Source of the DNA: Liolophura sinensis
Taxonomy: Eukaryota > Mollusca > Polyplacophora > Chitonida > Chitonidae
Length of the DNA stretch: 64,000 nt
Assembly: GCF_032854445.1 (NCBI RefSeq)
Contig: NC_088295.1
Span: 73,996,028-74,060,027, forward strand
Reading direction: 5' to 3'
In this document: positions 43,501-57,280 of the stretch, one piece after another
Numbering within the stretch: the stretch's first letter is position 1
How the letters are laid out: every line of letters starts with the position of its first letter
Position numbers and translations under genes: made by a program
The notes under the pieces: model-generated
Told to the model about the DNA's origin: nothing
Databases searched by the model: none
What the model saw: only the letters and a program-made list of their open reading frames with translations

Positions 43501-45289
43501 GCATGTGTATTAAAGTGTTTCCTCGACAGATCGCTGTGCAGTAGTGAAAATATATATGCATTACGTAATATCACATGTTCTCAGTCAGGGGGAAAACATT
43601 GAACTGGCACTGTCTTTTTTGTTTTGTATGTCTTGTTTCTTTCTAAAACGTTGTACGGTTTTTAATATGGTATTTCATTTTCGTGTTTATTGCCCTAAAG
43701 AATGTTAAGCATGCATTATAATGTAGTTTTCAGATTATATGTTTTCACGCTAGTGACAATCTTTTCCAGGTATACCTAGAAAAACAGGCTTTGATATCAG
43801 TGTGTCTTTGTTACCTCCAGAGGTCTCTAACCCTTTGTTCGTAGACGGTCGCTCGATTGAGGAAAAGGGTAGCCCGTATTAAATGGACCTTGCGGAAAAG
43901 ACTCAAGTCAAGCAAACAGAAGTCTTTCAAAGATGGTATCGGTACCTGTTCCATCTGAGGGCGCTATAAGCTACTCTAAAGAACCCACGACTGCCTAATC
44001 CGAGCTAATTGACCAAGAAAGACTTGCCAACAGGAGCATGGCTGGTCAATTGGCCACTCTCTTGCCGCTAGGACAATAATGGGGCAACAATGACTATGTG
44101 GTATCCTAACCTAAATCGGCCATTCCTGCCACTTAAGTGTTTTTAACAATAGAGGGTTGTGGTTGAGAGTCAGTTGTAGTGGTCAACAGACCTCATGTGC
44201 ACAGCCAGAAGTACTTAGAGAACGCACACCCGCCACCACACCCACGTAACACCGGCAAGGCTTATGTAATCTCTTTTATCTTATCATTGATCCCTGGGTG
44301 AATTCATAGAAACTTAAGTGGCGATTAAACCAACTTTATTCATTTAGAGAGCCACTGTTAAACGGTCCCCGCTGAGGCTGTTGGGGTAGGTATCTAAACT
44401 GTCACGAGAGAACAATGGCACTAATAGTATTAGGGACGGGTTCTTTGTTGGATTCCCAACGCACCGGTGTCAAGAAAACAACGCTTCGAGGGTGCTTCAA
44501 TTAGTATCACCCGACTGCCACTAGGGACGATTCGGGCTGTCACAGAGGAGGATCCTGCCCAGTGACACCAACTGATCTGTTCACTAAACTGTTTAGACAG
44601 GCATTACAGACAACAACAGGGTGATACTGACACGATTTGTTGAAAGTGGTTCTTAAGTGATATTTCCCAATAATCTGAACAAGTTTATTTATGACCCTTT
44701 TCAGCAATCGGCCGTTGAATAATGAGTCAGTGAACTTATGGAAGAATTGGGCTACACGATTGCAGCGCAAATAAATAAAACAAAAATTCGAATACTGAGG
44801 TCATTTTGACGGCTACTAGGTTTGTAATGTAAGTACGATAAGGAATACATGTACACTTACTTTCCCGATGATGGGACAAACACAGTCATACGGGTATTCA
44901 TATGGATTGATTAAGAATTCGATAGTCGGAGTTACCTTTTCTCCCTTTTTAAAAAGTTTAATTTTGATCACAATGATAAAAAGTCCTACATCTAAAATCT
45001 ACGTACGTATCTTTGTTGAATTTCTTTTATTTGCTTGGAGTTTGGCCTAAAGCTGTTTTAGATATATGACCGACGCCACAACATTCGGGTTTTCAAGCCC
45101 ACAGAAACAACAACGCCTTGCACCAGACCCGATAAACCAGTTTCCAAACATCTTGAAAACTCTTGGCTGATATTTACATCATCCGATCAACGCATCTATG
45201 GTCCCAACTGAAGTTCTCTGAACATCGTTATACAATCGAAATTTTGCTATCAAAATGCTGGGGCTTCCCTGGACTAGATGGTTAAATTT
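40537..45289. other. No gene seen
   Basis: Unique sequence without SINEs or recognisable domains. A 76-codon minus opening at 44540-44770 has no similarity that I recognise. Confidence 0.55.
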
Positions 45290-45472
45290 ATTTTATTTAT
45301 TTGCTTGGTGTTGTATTTTACTTATACGACGGCTGCCAGATTCGGGGGAAACTTTCGAGGTACGACCGGAAAGGAAGCCCGCTTGAGCTGGACTTGAACT
45401 CACAGCGACCGCGTTGGTGAGAGGGTTTTGGACATTGCGTTCGGATGCTACGCTAACCACTTAGCCAAGGAA
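45290..45472 (-). mobile_element. SINE family A, with internal deletion
   Basis: The minus-strand copy has tail and head (GAGCTGGACTTGAACTCACA on the plus strand is the reverse of the B-box region; GCTAACCACTTAGCCAAGG is the reverse of the A-box region). Parts of the middle body are missing. Confidence 0.85.
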
Positions 45473-46226
45473 TGATTTGAGAAGACCTTATTATGCACTT
45501 AAAATCGTAAGTTACAAACATCTCCCATGTCATCTCCCCGGAAAACACGTATTAGGTGCACGCCTGCACGACAGCATGCATGCTTTACCGGAATTATCTT
45601 CTGTCCTGACTGAACTGATTTAAAGCTAATATTATGTCATATAGAGTTCTCGCCCATGCACAGTGCCATCCTCTCCCCACGCTGCTGACATAATGCGTGT
45701 TTATGAGCCCATTAAACAAGACAACCGCAAGCACAACCCCCAGCACAACCTCAACCACCAGCCTTATATAATTAGAGTGTTACATTTTTTTTGGTGCAGT
45801 ATTCACCAGATGGGCGATATGTTAACTGCTCTGCGGTATAAATGACGCTCTAATCAAGCGACGGTGACAAAATCAGAGACTTTATGTGCATCTGATTGAT
45901 AAAAATCCCGACTGAGTAGATATATGAACAGTTGGAATAAAAGTTCAAAGGAGATACATAGCGACAACTTTAAAGCTAATACGGTACAGTTTGGATACTA
46001 ATCATATTGTTTGAAACCTAGTATCCAACAAACATATAAAATTTAATATTGTTAAATCTTAATTCATAGCGCGAATAATTTAAGTGATTTGATATCTTAC
46101 TCAACTGCATCATTAAATCTGTATTTACACCTTGTTACTCAGCGTTTGTTAACAGTGTTAATGAATTTCGCAACAATGATTGTGTTCAGTAGTAATGTAC
46201 AAAGTGTATATAAAAGCCATAAATGG

Positions 46227-46484
46227 TTGATTAATTTATTTATTTCATTAGTGTTTTACGCCGTGCTCAAGAATATTACACTTATTCGACGGCGGCCAGC
46301 ATTATGGTGGGAGGAAACCGATCACAGCCCGGGGGAAACCCACAAAAATCCGTTTTGTTGCTGTAAGACCTTCCCACTTACGGCCGGAGAGGAAGTTACT
46401 GGACTTAAACTCACAGCTACCGCATTGGCGTGAGTGACTCATTACTCTGTGCTAGTGCGCTAACCAACTGAGCCACGGAGGCCC
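46227..46484 (-). mobile_element. SINE family A, full-length
   Basis: It reads on the minus strand from the tRNA-like head GGGGCCTCCGTGGCTCAGTT, through the B-box-like region, a body with CCCGGGCTGTGATCGG and CCACCATAATGCTGG, to GAGCACGGCGTAAAACAC and an AAATAAATTAAT tail. At about 258 bp it is one of two copies keeping the head and is the best reference for the family here. The plus-strand opening across it is a by-product. Confidence 0.92.
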
Positions 46485-46932
46485 CGACTGAAAATGTTAT
46501 GCAAAACATTAATGATCCTGGCGTGAATTATTGGGATTTTAATTGTTGCTTAACGTCACATATTTTACTCTTCTATAATGTTCTATGGTTGCAGAAAAAT
46601 GGAGCCAACGACATAAACCACGGATCTCTCGCACGTTATTGATACAGTACACCAGGTGTAACATTTTAATTTACGCGTTGGTTCAAATCCAGGCTCGAAC
46701 AGGGAATTTTTAGGTTGTGTGTCAGTTTTCACAGTCTAACATTTGTTAAGTCCAACTGTTCTACACCAATATTGTGTGCATATTTGTTAATAACACGCGG
46801 AAACGTTCGTTATTAATTTGTGCAAAGTAGGTGGTGTTTTTTCCGTGCTCTCCAATTTCCTCCACTCTGCCTATGAAATCTTACACGTTCCATAACCAAG
46901 ATCTTCTTTAGATCGATTGTTAAATGTAGGCA

Positions 46933-47049
46933 GAGTTCCTTCTGGCTCTGTCCGGTTACCTCCCACCATGAAGCTGGCCGCCATCGTGAAAGTGAATTAT
47001 TCTTGAGTATACGGCGTAAAACACTAATCAAACAAATAAATAAATAAAC
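46933..47049 (+). mobile_element. SINE family A, 3' half
   Basis: GAGTTCCTTCTGGCTCTGTC, CTCCCACCATGAAGCTGG, TATTCTTGAGTATACGGCG, TAAAACACTAATCAAACAAA and a TAAATAAATAAAC tail. Confidence 0.85.
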
Positions 47050-47077
47050 AGAGATGATGTAGTGGAGAAACGACGAG

Positions 47078-47190
47078 CAACAGTTGATTCTTGAAAAAGA
47101 ATCGATGAGGCGCGGAGCGAGTTGTTCCTCCCACTTAAACGCGTTTGTAGTAATGTAACAACTGTCGATGCTTTTTCAAGAATGGCGCGG
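47078..47190. repeat. Pair of about 35-bp repeats with inverted cores
   Basis: Copy 1 (47078-47115) and copy 2 (47156-47190) both begin AACA and end GGCGCGG on the plus strand, but the core ATTCTTGAAAAAG in copy 1 is the reverse complement of CTTTTTCAAGAAT in copy 2. The core of copy 1 is itself nearly palindromic. It directly follows a SINE tail. Confidence 0.7.
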
Positions 47191-50160
<2,970 letters not shown>

Positions 50161-50266
50161 TTCTTGTGGTTTCATCCCACCGTAATGTTGGCCGCCGTTA
50201 TATAAGTGAAATATTCTTGAGTAGGGCTTAAAACACCAATCAAATAAATAAATAAATAAATATTTT
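50161..50266 (+). mobile_element. SINE family A, 3' fragment
   Basis: TCTTGTGGTTTCATCCCACC, GTAATGTTGGCCGCCG, AAGTGAAATATTCTTGAGTA, AAAACACCAATC and a long AAATAAATAAATAAATA tail. Confidence 0.88.
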
Positions 50267-50337
50267 TCAATGTGTACAATGTTGCTTATTTCGAATTGCA
50301 ATATCTCAGTTATGCAACATCACAGTAGTTAAAATTT

Positions 50338-50452
50338 GTTTGCTGGATTTTTTACGCCGTATTTCAGAATATTTCATTTAAACGACGACGGTCAACGTTA
50401 TGACTGGAGGAAACCGGACATAGTCCGGCGGAAACCCTCGACCATTCGCACA
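50338..50452 (-). mobile_element. SINE family A, 3' fragment, opposite orientation to the copy before it
   Basis: The minus-strand body and tail junction (TTTTTTACGCCGTATTTCAG, GGAGGAAACCGGACATAGTC, GGAAACCCTCGACCATTCGC on the plus strand). It lies 70 bp from the plus copy, giving a tail-to-tail pair. Confidence 0.85.
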
Positions 50453-53033
50453 AAAGTTAAACGGTACAATTTTTCAGTTCTATGTAAGGTATTTCAATAA
50501 ATACACACATACATTTGGCCTAGTGCTGTCCTTTTCTCATTGTACTGAATACATTTTATCTTCGTTAAATGTTTTTCATTGCATGTATCTTTTGACATTT
50601 AATTTTTCTATTTGTATTTTGAATATTGTAAGGTTTGACTTGCCATACTCAAGACAAATGTAAATTTGGTTTTAATTCGCAGGATGTAAGAGCCTCAGTT
50701 TGATTTGTCATATGTTGTAGAAAATAACCAATTCATCTAATGATAAATGTTATACGCAAAACTTCTTTTTTTATTTTTAAACAAAATTTCTTTTTTTCGG
50801 GAAATCTGACTTGGGGTTTCAAGTTTCTTTTGAATTGATAATACAAGCTTAGAAACCTTACTAATCGATATAATGATGAGGTACTTCTAGTAGTTGTTCC
50901 CAAACAGTTATGGAAAGTTTGATGTGTGTGATACCCGACGTACTCTCATAGATACTCATTAGTTCTCCTTGTCCTTCACCATCCCATGGGAATATCCCCT
51001 CTTAGTGCTCTTTTATGCACTTCGTAAAATATATCACAACTTGTCATTTTTGTTGCGAATGCCAGGAAAATCCCAGAAAAAAAGGGTTTGACCCGTTAAA
51101 TAAGCAATTCCAGTGGCGCAGAAGAATGACGGTGATGGATATGACATGGTTTTTCCTTCAAAGGGTACCCACGATTGGCAATCTTCCCATATGAATATTT
51201 TAGTGTCTATAGTCTTTGAGAGCGTGTGTTTACGCCTGACTCAACCAACCAGAAAGCGTTGTTTGAAGTTATGAAACGTGCTGCTATAGTTAGACATTTC
51301 ATCGCAGACGTTTATCTTTGAGGTGCAAAGTGGTAAAGTTCCGGGGAGAAAAAGAACAATTCCAATCCAAAATCGGTAAGTCTAATTTTTAATCTCGTAG
51401 ACAAAATTATACACAAAATATGAATTATCTTGTTAGCCTCTGCACGAAGAGAGCTTTACTCGTTATTTTAACTTTTCGAGAATATCTACATCCATGTGAA
51501 TCTGAATGTTGATCTTTTAGTTTCACTTTCAAGTTTTAAAAAGATGCAAGTAAACTAGATTACCCTACCTGACAGAAGTCAGTCACTGTTAAAGTACTTG
51601 GAACTATTGGCTGATCTATACGCCCATATCAGATGTCAGGCTGTCATAAATTCATATTTGCATCTATTGGCTTCGTGCTCTTTGCTATGTCTAAATCTGT
51701 TGATGTACACTTTACAGTCATCAAACCCAAGTTTCTCTTGAGCTCGTGAGCTGGTTATATAAATCATCACTGCATCAAATTCGCCACTGCCTTATATATT
51801 CGAATATTAATAAACGAGCATAAAATTGTGCTAATGTGTTTAACATTGCAGAGCTGTGTAAATTATAACTTGTAAGAGCGAGATCTTTTATTTCGTTTTC
51901 TCGCATGATAAACAGGATATTCAGCATCTGTGTCCAACTTGGTTTATTCACGCTACAGTGACATGACAGCTTAGTCTACAAATCACAGTTCATTGAACAT
52001 TCACTACAAGAGGGCCAAGATGTACGGTATATGTTACAACTATAGATTCAAAATTTAATAATATAAATGTATTATCAAATGTAATTCCGTGAAGAGATGG
52101 TCACACTTTTATTTAAGAATGCGTCATATAAAATTGGCTAGAAGGTTCTGGAGTTAATTATGTTCGCTATAACGCCTAGCCTTGACCACAATATTTAACG
52201 TTAACACCCAGACGCTTTGAACATCAATGAAGTCCCACAAAGCCTCGTTCTATCACGGGTTATCATCGGCCAACCTCTTAACGGAACACATAAAAAATCA
52301 TGATGTCATCAACACCGTGACCAGCCAAGAGACGTCTTCCTGTTCCGTGTGAATGTTATACACGTGCATGATGGAATTAGGTCCGGTATTTGCCTGCAAA
52401 CTGGAGAAACATAGATAATACTGCTGCACAGACATCACGTGTTCGATAGAACTGAAAACTGTTTGTTTAGTGTTACTACCCAACACTCATGGAGGTTACC
52501 TAGATGAAATAATGCTATGACGTCACTTCCAGCAACAACAGCTCCAAAAATGGTGGTCATGCTGTGCTCGCCTTTTGATATGTTGAAGAGAAACGTGCAA
52601 ACTGCAGGTGATGGCATCACACTGCAACGCACGAAAGTTAGGATATATATATTTTGGGCATAAAGCTGACAAATTTATTACCGGTCCGTAAATAGTAAGG
52701 AAAATCAAGGCATTTGGACGTCGTAAAGTAAACAGTAATCATAGAAATTTCGTTTTATGTGCACATAATTAGAGCACATAAGTTTTTTGACGTCAAGTGT
52801 ATGTTGTTGTTGTTTTTATATTTGGAACGTCTGGACATTTCCGATGCAAGTATGTTGACGTCATGCTAATTCTATGATACTGCTATCAGTGACGCTTAAA
52901 CGACCACTACCCATATGTCATCGCAAGTCAAAGAGATTTTGTCGGACAATATAATTCACTCTCATGGAAATAGTTATTACATTGTTTTGATATGCACACA
53001 CAGCAATAGCTTACAATACCACAGAGTAATTAG
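50453..53033. other. No gene seen
   Basis: Unique sequence without recognisable domains. Overlapping minus-strand openings at 52298-52708 are short and unrelated to known families. Confidence 0.5.
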
Positions 53034-53272
53034 GGGCCTCCGTGGCTCAGTTGGTTAGCGCGCTAGCGCAGCGTAATGACCCAGGAGCCTCTCACCAATG
53101 TGTCGCTGTGAGTTCAAGTCCAGCTCATGCTGGCTTCCTCTCCGGCCGTGCGTGGGAAGGTCTGGCAGCAACCTGCGGGTGGTCGTGGGTTTCCCCCGGG
53201 CTCTGTCCGATTTCCTCCCACCGCAAGTGATATATTCTTGCGTACGGCGTCAAAGTGATATATTCTTGAGTC
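53034..53272 (+). mobile_element. SINE family A, with complete tRNA-like head and rearranged 3' end
   Basis: The head GGGCCTCCGTGGCTCAGTTG (A-box type) and GTGAGTTCAAGTCCAGC (B-box type) are well kept, as is the body to TTTCCTCCCACC. The usual CATAATG...GTCGTATAAGTG segment is then deleted, and AAGTGATATATTCTTG occurs twice 28 bp apart. No AAATAAAT tail follows. The plus openings at 53042-53322 are by-products. Confidence 0.9.
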
Positions 53273-54451
53273 AATGGATGACAAAGCTAATTACTTTCGT
53301 TGTCCAAAAAATCGGAAAGTGAATGATAGTATGAAGTTTGTCTGTGTTGCATTTCTAATGCACGGCACACTGGCGAGGTGGGTTTGTCAAGAAAGATAAC
53401 TGCTCTCTCACAACCTGTGCTATACAGGCCCATAAAATACAATGACAGCCGGTTATTGCAATGTATGAGGTATTTTGCAATTATCTAACAGTGTCATTGA
53501 TCTTTTGTGTTTGTCTCTCGCATTTTGTAATAGAGTGCAGAATAAAATATTTCGGCCAGTCTTTTTTTCTTTTTCACAACTGGTTAAATGCTTGTTGGAC
53601 TCCATCAGTCCAAAATAGTGTAAGGTGATGTACTTTTACATTTCACACCCGTAACTAACCCGATGTTATGAGAATGAAGCTGACATAAGCTTGCAAAAAA
53701 CAGAGCACGATGATATAACTCGAGTTATATCACTCTTAGAAAATCAAATCAGTATTTCTAAGACTATAAATAAATGCATTCTAACATGTTGGACCGATAT
53801 CCACGAAGCGAGTTTTGACATAAAATCTGCATATATTAATGACCCTCTGCGCTCAAAGGTTGATATATTTGCCTTAAAACACCTGTGATGTGTTCCCAGT
53901 TTTAACTCGTATGGTGTGCTCATTTTTTAAATCTTTGCCACAAAGTGGAAAACATAATTTAGGACGAGTTTATTCAATGTGCGTGATACAACAATGAAAT
54001 GTTGTTCCAGTGAGACAATACTTGTTTTTTATGTTAGGCTATTATTAGATTGCATACAGTTTACCTGTAATTTGCACTTGTAGCAGATATACCAAGTACA
54101 GTATCTCCCAGTAACCACAAATCCGGCATTTTTCATGTTCTTCTCAACATTGCCATTTGCATTTCATGTCCGCATATACTTTGACAACATGACATCGCCA
54201 TCTCGCCCCATTAACATTTTATATTCCAGTTTACTCTCTATACTGTTACAGTAATTAAATTAGAGCGTACTTGGATTGGTTTTTAAATCGAGTGGTAATT
54301 CCGTGAACGGTTATTAGTTTAAAGAGCTGCTCAGACAATGGCGGAGAAGTCGACCTTCCTAAATCATCCACTGGGGCGTCTTTCGCTGTTTGACTACAAG
54401 TTTTTTCAATGTGTCTGACATAAAGAACGCATATAGAAATTTTGGGAGTCT
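53273..54451. other. No gene seen
   Basis: Unique AT-rich DNA up to the Tc1-like insertion. Confidence 0.55.
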
Positions 54452-54453
54452 TA

Positions 54454-54485
54454 CATAAACTCTGTCAAAAAAGAAACGCAACCCC
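54454..54485 (+). repeat. Left terminal inverted repeat of the Tc1-like element
   Basis: It begins CATAAACTC, then TGTC, then AAAAAAGAAACGCAACCCC. Compared with the right end it has one terminal mismatch (C for T) and a 4-bp insertion. Confidence 0.9.
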
Positions 54486-54785
54486 TGTCCTCGGATATCA
54501 AAAAATCGTTCGAATAAAGTTATTGCTTCCAAACTAAATTTTAGCCAAATGTAATGAAATTATACACGTTTTTAATGAAGATTACCATCCAAACAACTGC
54601 CTTTTCTCTCATAAGTGTATTTTATTGCTTATGACGTCACAACGCATGGACTGACCCTGTTGACGTCGCACACAGAACCATTCACATGCAAATCATGTCA
54701 GTGGCAGTTATAGTGTGGGGTGCATAAAAGCCCATGTGCTTTCGTGTTTTATTCATTCATTCGTCGACGAAAGGCAGTCGGTAAA

Positions 54786-55784
54786 ATGCCGCGACTGAGT
54801 GCTGCCGACCGAAATATCGCCATTGGTCGTCTTCAAGTCGGAGATAGTTTTGGTACTATTGCACGACGCCTAAATGTTCACAAAACAACGATATCCCGAC
54901 TTTGGAACCGTTACAACAACTTTAATTCGACCAACGATCGCCCGAGAAGTGGAAGGCCAAGAATCACGACCCCACTTCAAGATCGGTACATCCGGGTCCT
55001 TCACCTGCGTAATCGGCATGAAGTACTAACCGTGACTGCCACACAAATACCAGGTTTGAGGAGAGTGTCGGCTCAAACTATTAGGAACCGTCTGAAAGAA
55101 GAGGGTTTACGTGCCTGTAGACCAGTTGTTGGACCTGTACTACGCCCCTTACATCGACGCCTACGACTCAGGTGGTGCAACAACGTAAGGATATGGACTT
55201 TACAAAACTGGAGGCGCATCTGGTTTTCTGATGAATCCCGTTTTCTTTTGACACGTCACGAGGGAAGACAGCGTGTGTATAGGAGACGTCATGAACGCTT
55301 TGCGCCCATCTGCGTCCAAATCAGATTTGGCGGAGGCAGTGTTATGGTTTGGGGAGCCATCTCGTACAACCAGAAATCAGACTTGTTGATCGTCCCAGGG
55401 AACCTGACAGCCCAACGTTACATCAACCATGTGTTACAGCCTCACCTTCTCCCGATTATTGACCGACAGACACAGCTTATTCAACAGGACAACGCCAGGC
55501 CTCATACTGCACGTGCAACAATGAACTTTCTGCAGGTTTCCAACGTCAATGTCTTGCCGTGGCCCTCTAAATCACCAGACCTCAACCCTATTGAACACCT
55601 GTGGGATACTCTGGATCGACACGTGCGTCAACGTCAGCCACCGCCACAGACGCTTCAACAGCTCGCCGATGCGTTACAGGAGGAGTGGAGGGCCATTCCC
55701 CAGGAGAGAATCCGGCGTCTTATCAGTTCTTGTCCAAGGAGATGCCGTGCAGTGATTGCAGCTCGTGGTGGTCATACGAGATAA
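54786..55784 (+). CDS. Tc1-like transposase (DD34E), apparently intact
   Basis: The enzyme binds the element's inverted repeats and catalyses cut-and-paste movement into TA sites. It has 332 residues from ATG 54786. The frame is also open upstream to GTG 54720, but ATG fits the usual 330-345 aa length. Residues about 1-45 form a paired-type helix-turn-helix (IARRLNVHKTTISRLW). SGRPR at 55-59 is the AT-hook-like linker, and a second helix-turn-helix covers about 80-110. The catalytic triad is visible: D149 (FSDESRF), D235 (QQDNARPHTA) and E270 (SPDLNPIEHLWD). Exactly 34 residues separate the second D from E, which marks Tc1 rather than mariner (DD34D). The glycine-rich FGGGSVMVWGAIS lies at 181-193. 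There are no stops or frameshifts. The stop codon is TAA 55782-55784. A TATA-like CATAAAAG lies at 54722-54729. Confidence 0.94.
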   Translation: MPRLSAADRNIAIGRLQVGDSFGTIARRLNVHKTTISRLWNRYNNFNSTNDRPRSGRPRITTPLQDRYIRVLHLRNRHEVLTVTATQIPGLRRVSAQTIRNRLKEEGLRACRPVVGPVLRPLHRRLRLRWCNNVRIWTLQNWRRIWFSDESRFLLTRHEGRQRVYRRRHERFAPICVQIRFGGGSVMVWGAISYNQKSDLLIVPGNLTAQRYINHVLQPHLLPIIDRQTQLIQQDNARPHTARATMNFLQVSNVNVLPWPSKSPDLNPIEHLWDTLDRHVRQRQPPPQTLQQLADALQEEWRAIPQERIRRLISSCPRRCRAVIAARGGHTR

Positions 55785-55953
55785 TGAGGAAGATGCCCCC
55801 TGGTGAGCAAATGGTGTCTGTGAGATGACTTTTGAAAAGACAGTTTTAAACATGACCATCTTGATTATTATTCTGCCAAATTTCTGACTTCTGTCTTCAA
55901 TAAGAAAAAAGTTGTGCCGTCATAAAACTAAATATTAAAATCTCTAAAATACG

Positions 55954-55981
55954 GGGGTTGCGTTTCTTTTTTGAGTTTATA
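55954..55981 (-). repeat. Right terminal inverted repeat of the Tc1-like element
   Basis: On the minus strand it reads TATAAACTC followed by AAAAAAGAAACGCAACCCC, matching the left end without its 4-bp insertion. TA follows at 55982-55983. Confidence 0.9.
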
Positions 55982-56150
55982 TAGTTTTAGAAAACTTTCC
56001 GTCGATGACTAGTATGGAATCCTTTAACCCTTGACAATGTATACGGTCTCCTAAAACCAGCGAAAGACTTGGGTTGCACATCAGACATTTGGTTGACGAC
56101 CTGTGCAGTTCCAAATTGACGACTTCACCTATTCAACATATTTTAACCTA

Positions 56151-56384
56151 CTGAGTGAGTGCGTGCTTGGGGTTTAACGTCGTATTCAACAATTTTTCAG
56201 TCATATGACGACGAAGGAATCCTTAGGGTGCATGCACGTGTAATGTGCCTCCTTGTTGCAGGACGTATTTCCACCGCTCTATTATTTAGTGCTGCTTCAC
56301 TGAGACGACTTACCGAAGGCAAGTGAGCCGCCCCGCCCGAGGCATTATACTGATACGTGTCAATCAGTCGTGATAACTTGGCGC
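56151..56384 (+). mobile_element. SINE family B, nearly complete
   Basis: Starts with GAGTGAGTGCGTGCTTGGGG, then TTTAACGTCGTATTC, CAGTCATATGACGACGAAGG, GCCTCCTTGTTGCAGGACG, CTGAGACGACTTACCGAAGG, GCCGCCCCGCCCGAGG and TATACTGATACGTGTCAA. The GCTGAACGCCAAGCGAG tail seen in the 91-380 copy is missing. Confidence 0.85.
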
Positions 56385-56399
56385 ATTAAACAGGTGACG

Positions 56400-56840
56400 A
56401 CATAGGAAGTCCTTGGATTGGTTGGTGACGTTCACAACTGTTTACAACTGTGATTGGGTGACTACTTTGATTGGTTGACAACTTAGAGAGTTACTTTACT
56501 GGTTAACGATGTGGAGAGTAACACAGAAGGAGAGTCGATCTGGCAATGTCGTTCGACTCATGAACAGGTTGGACTGTGCTTTGATTGGTTAGGATTTTAC
56601 TTTGACTATAGTTCACGATTTTGAGAGTGATATGACTGGTCGACGACATTGAGAGTGCTTTTACTGGTTGCCGACGTTGAGAGTGCTTTCAATGGTTAAC
56701 GACGTGGAGAGTTACACAGAAAGAGTGGCGGTCTGGCATGCTCTTTGACTCGTGAACGGGTTGGACTGTGCTTCGATTGGTTAGGATTGTACTTTGACTA
56801 TAGTTTACGACTTGGAGAGTGATTTGACTTGTTAGTGGCT
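56400..56840. repeat. Two 193-bp direct repeats built of shorter ATTGG-containing units
   Basis: GGTTAACGA(T/C)GTGGAGAGT begins at 56501 and again at 56694. Both copies continue with ACACAGAA, GGTTGGACTGTGCTT, GATTGGTTAGGAT, TACTTTGACTATAGTT and GAGAGTGAT. Shorter sub-units (GAGAGTGCTTT, ACTGGTT, CGACGTTG) fill the space between and before. Confidence 0.85.
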
Positions 56841-56892
56841 TATACCGCTTTGACTATGGCTGCATATTTTCAATCCACTCTAGCTTCAGTCG

Positions 56893-56973
56893 CCCAATCA
56901 TAAACCTGACCGCCATCATGTGTAGATGGAAAATCCATGACAATGGGGTTAAGCACCTATTAAATAAATAAAT
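56893..56973 (+). mobile_element. Probable degenerate SINE family A 3' end
   Basis: CAGTCGCCCAATCATAAACC, TGACCGCCATCATGTG and GGTTAAGCACCTATTAAATA with an AATAAATG tail follow the family order, but with many changes. Confidence 0.5.
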
Positions 56974-57055
56974 GCTCCACAACTGTATGTGCATTTCAGA
57001 AGCAAAAATTCATATCACACCATTTCAGTGTTCTCATAACGGTTTGTACATATGT

Positions 57056-57280
57056 ATGCTTTGGGTTCAACATCGTATTTAACGTCGTGTACATACACTG
57101 TGTCTTCTTATGGCAGGACGAGTCCATGCCGCCAAAGTGCTGCCACCACTGAAGTATCATACCGAAGACACCAGACATGACACCCTACCCAGTCACATTA
57201 TACTGACACCAGGCCAACAATGTCATGTTTCCTTGAAGAAGTGCTCAGTACCTCTCAGTGCTGAGCACCAAGTGACATCT
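57056..57280 (+). mobile_element. SINE related to family B, with a different middle
   Basis: TTGGGTTCAACATCGTATTT and CTTCTTATGGCAGGACGAG match the family B start, and CATTATACTGACACC and GTGCTGAGCACCAAGTGA match its end. The middle (GCCACCACTGAAGTATC, CGAAGACACCAGACATGACA) is different, so this is a sub-family or a modular relative. Confidence 0.7.

Larger units (their letters stand above)
54454..55981 (+). mobile_element. Complete Tc1-like DNA transposon (1,528 bp), flanked by TA
   Basis: The ends are near-perfect inverted repeats: left 54454-54485, right 55954-55981 (28 bp), sharing AAAAAAGAAACGCAACCCC. The left end carries 4 extra bases (TGTC) after AAACTC. A TA dinucleotide flanks each side (54452-54453 and 55982-55983), the target-site duplication of the Tc1/mariner superfamily. 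The length of about 1.5 kb and the single transposase frame fit the family. The reading frame is unbroken, so the insertion is probably recent or the element may still be active. Confidence 0.93.

Noticed and set aside
44540-44770. 76-codon minus-strand opening, basic and leucine-rich
   Set aside because: No family resemblance, with stops on both sides and no splice-linked partner.
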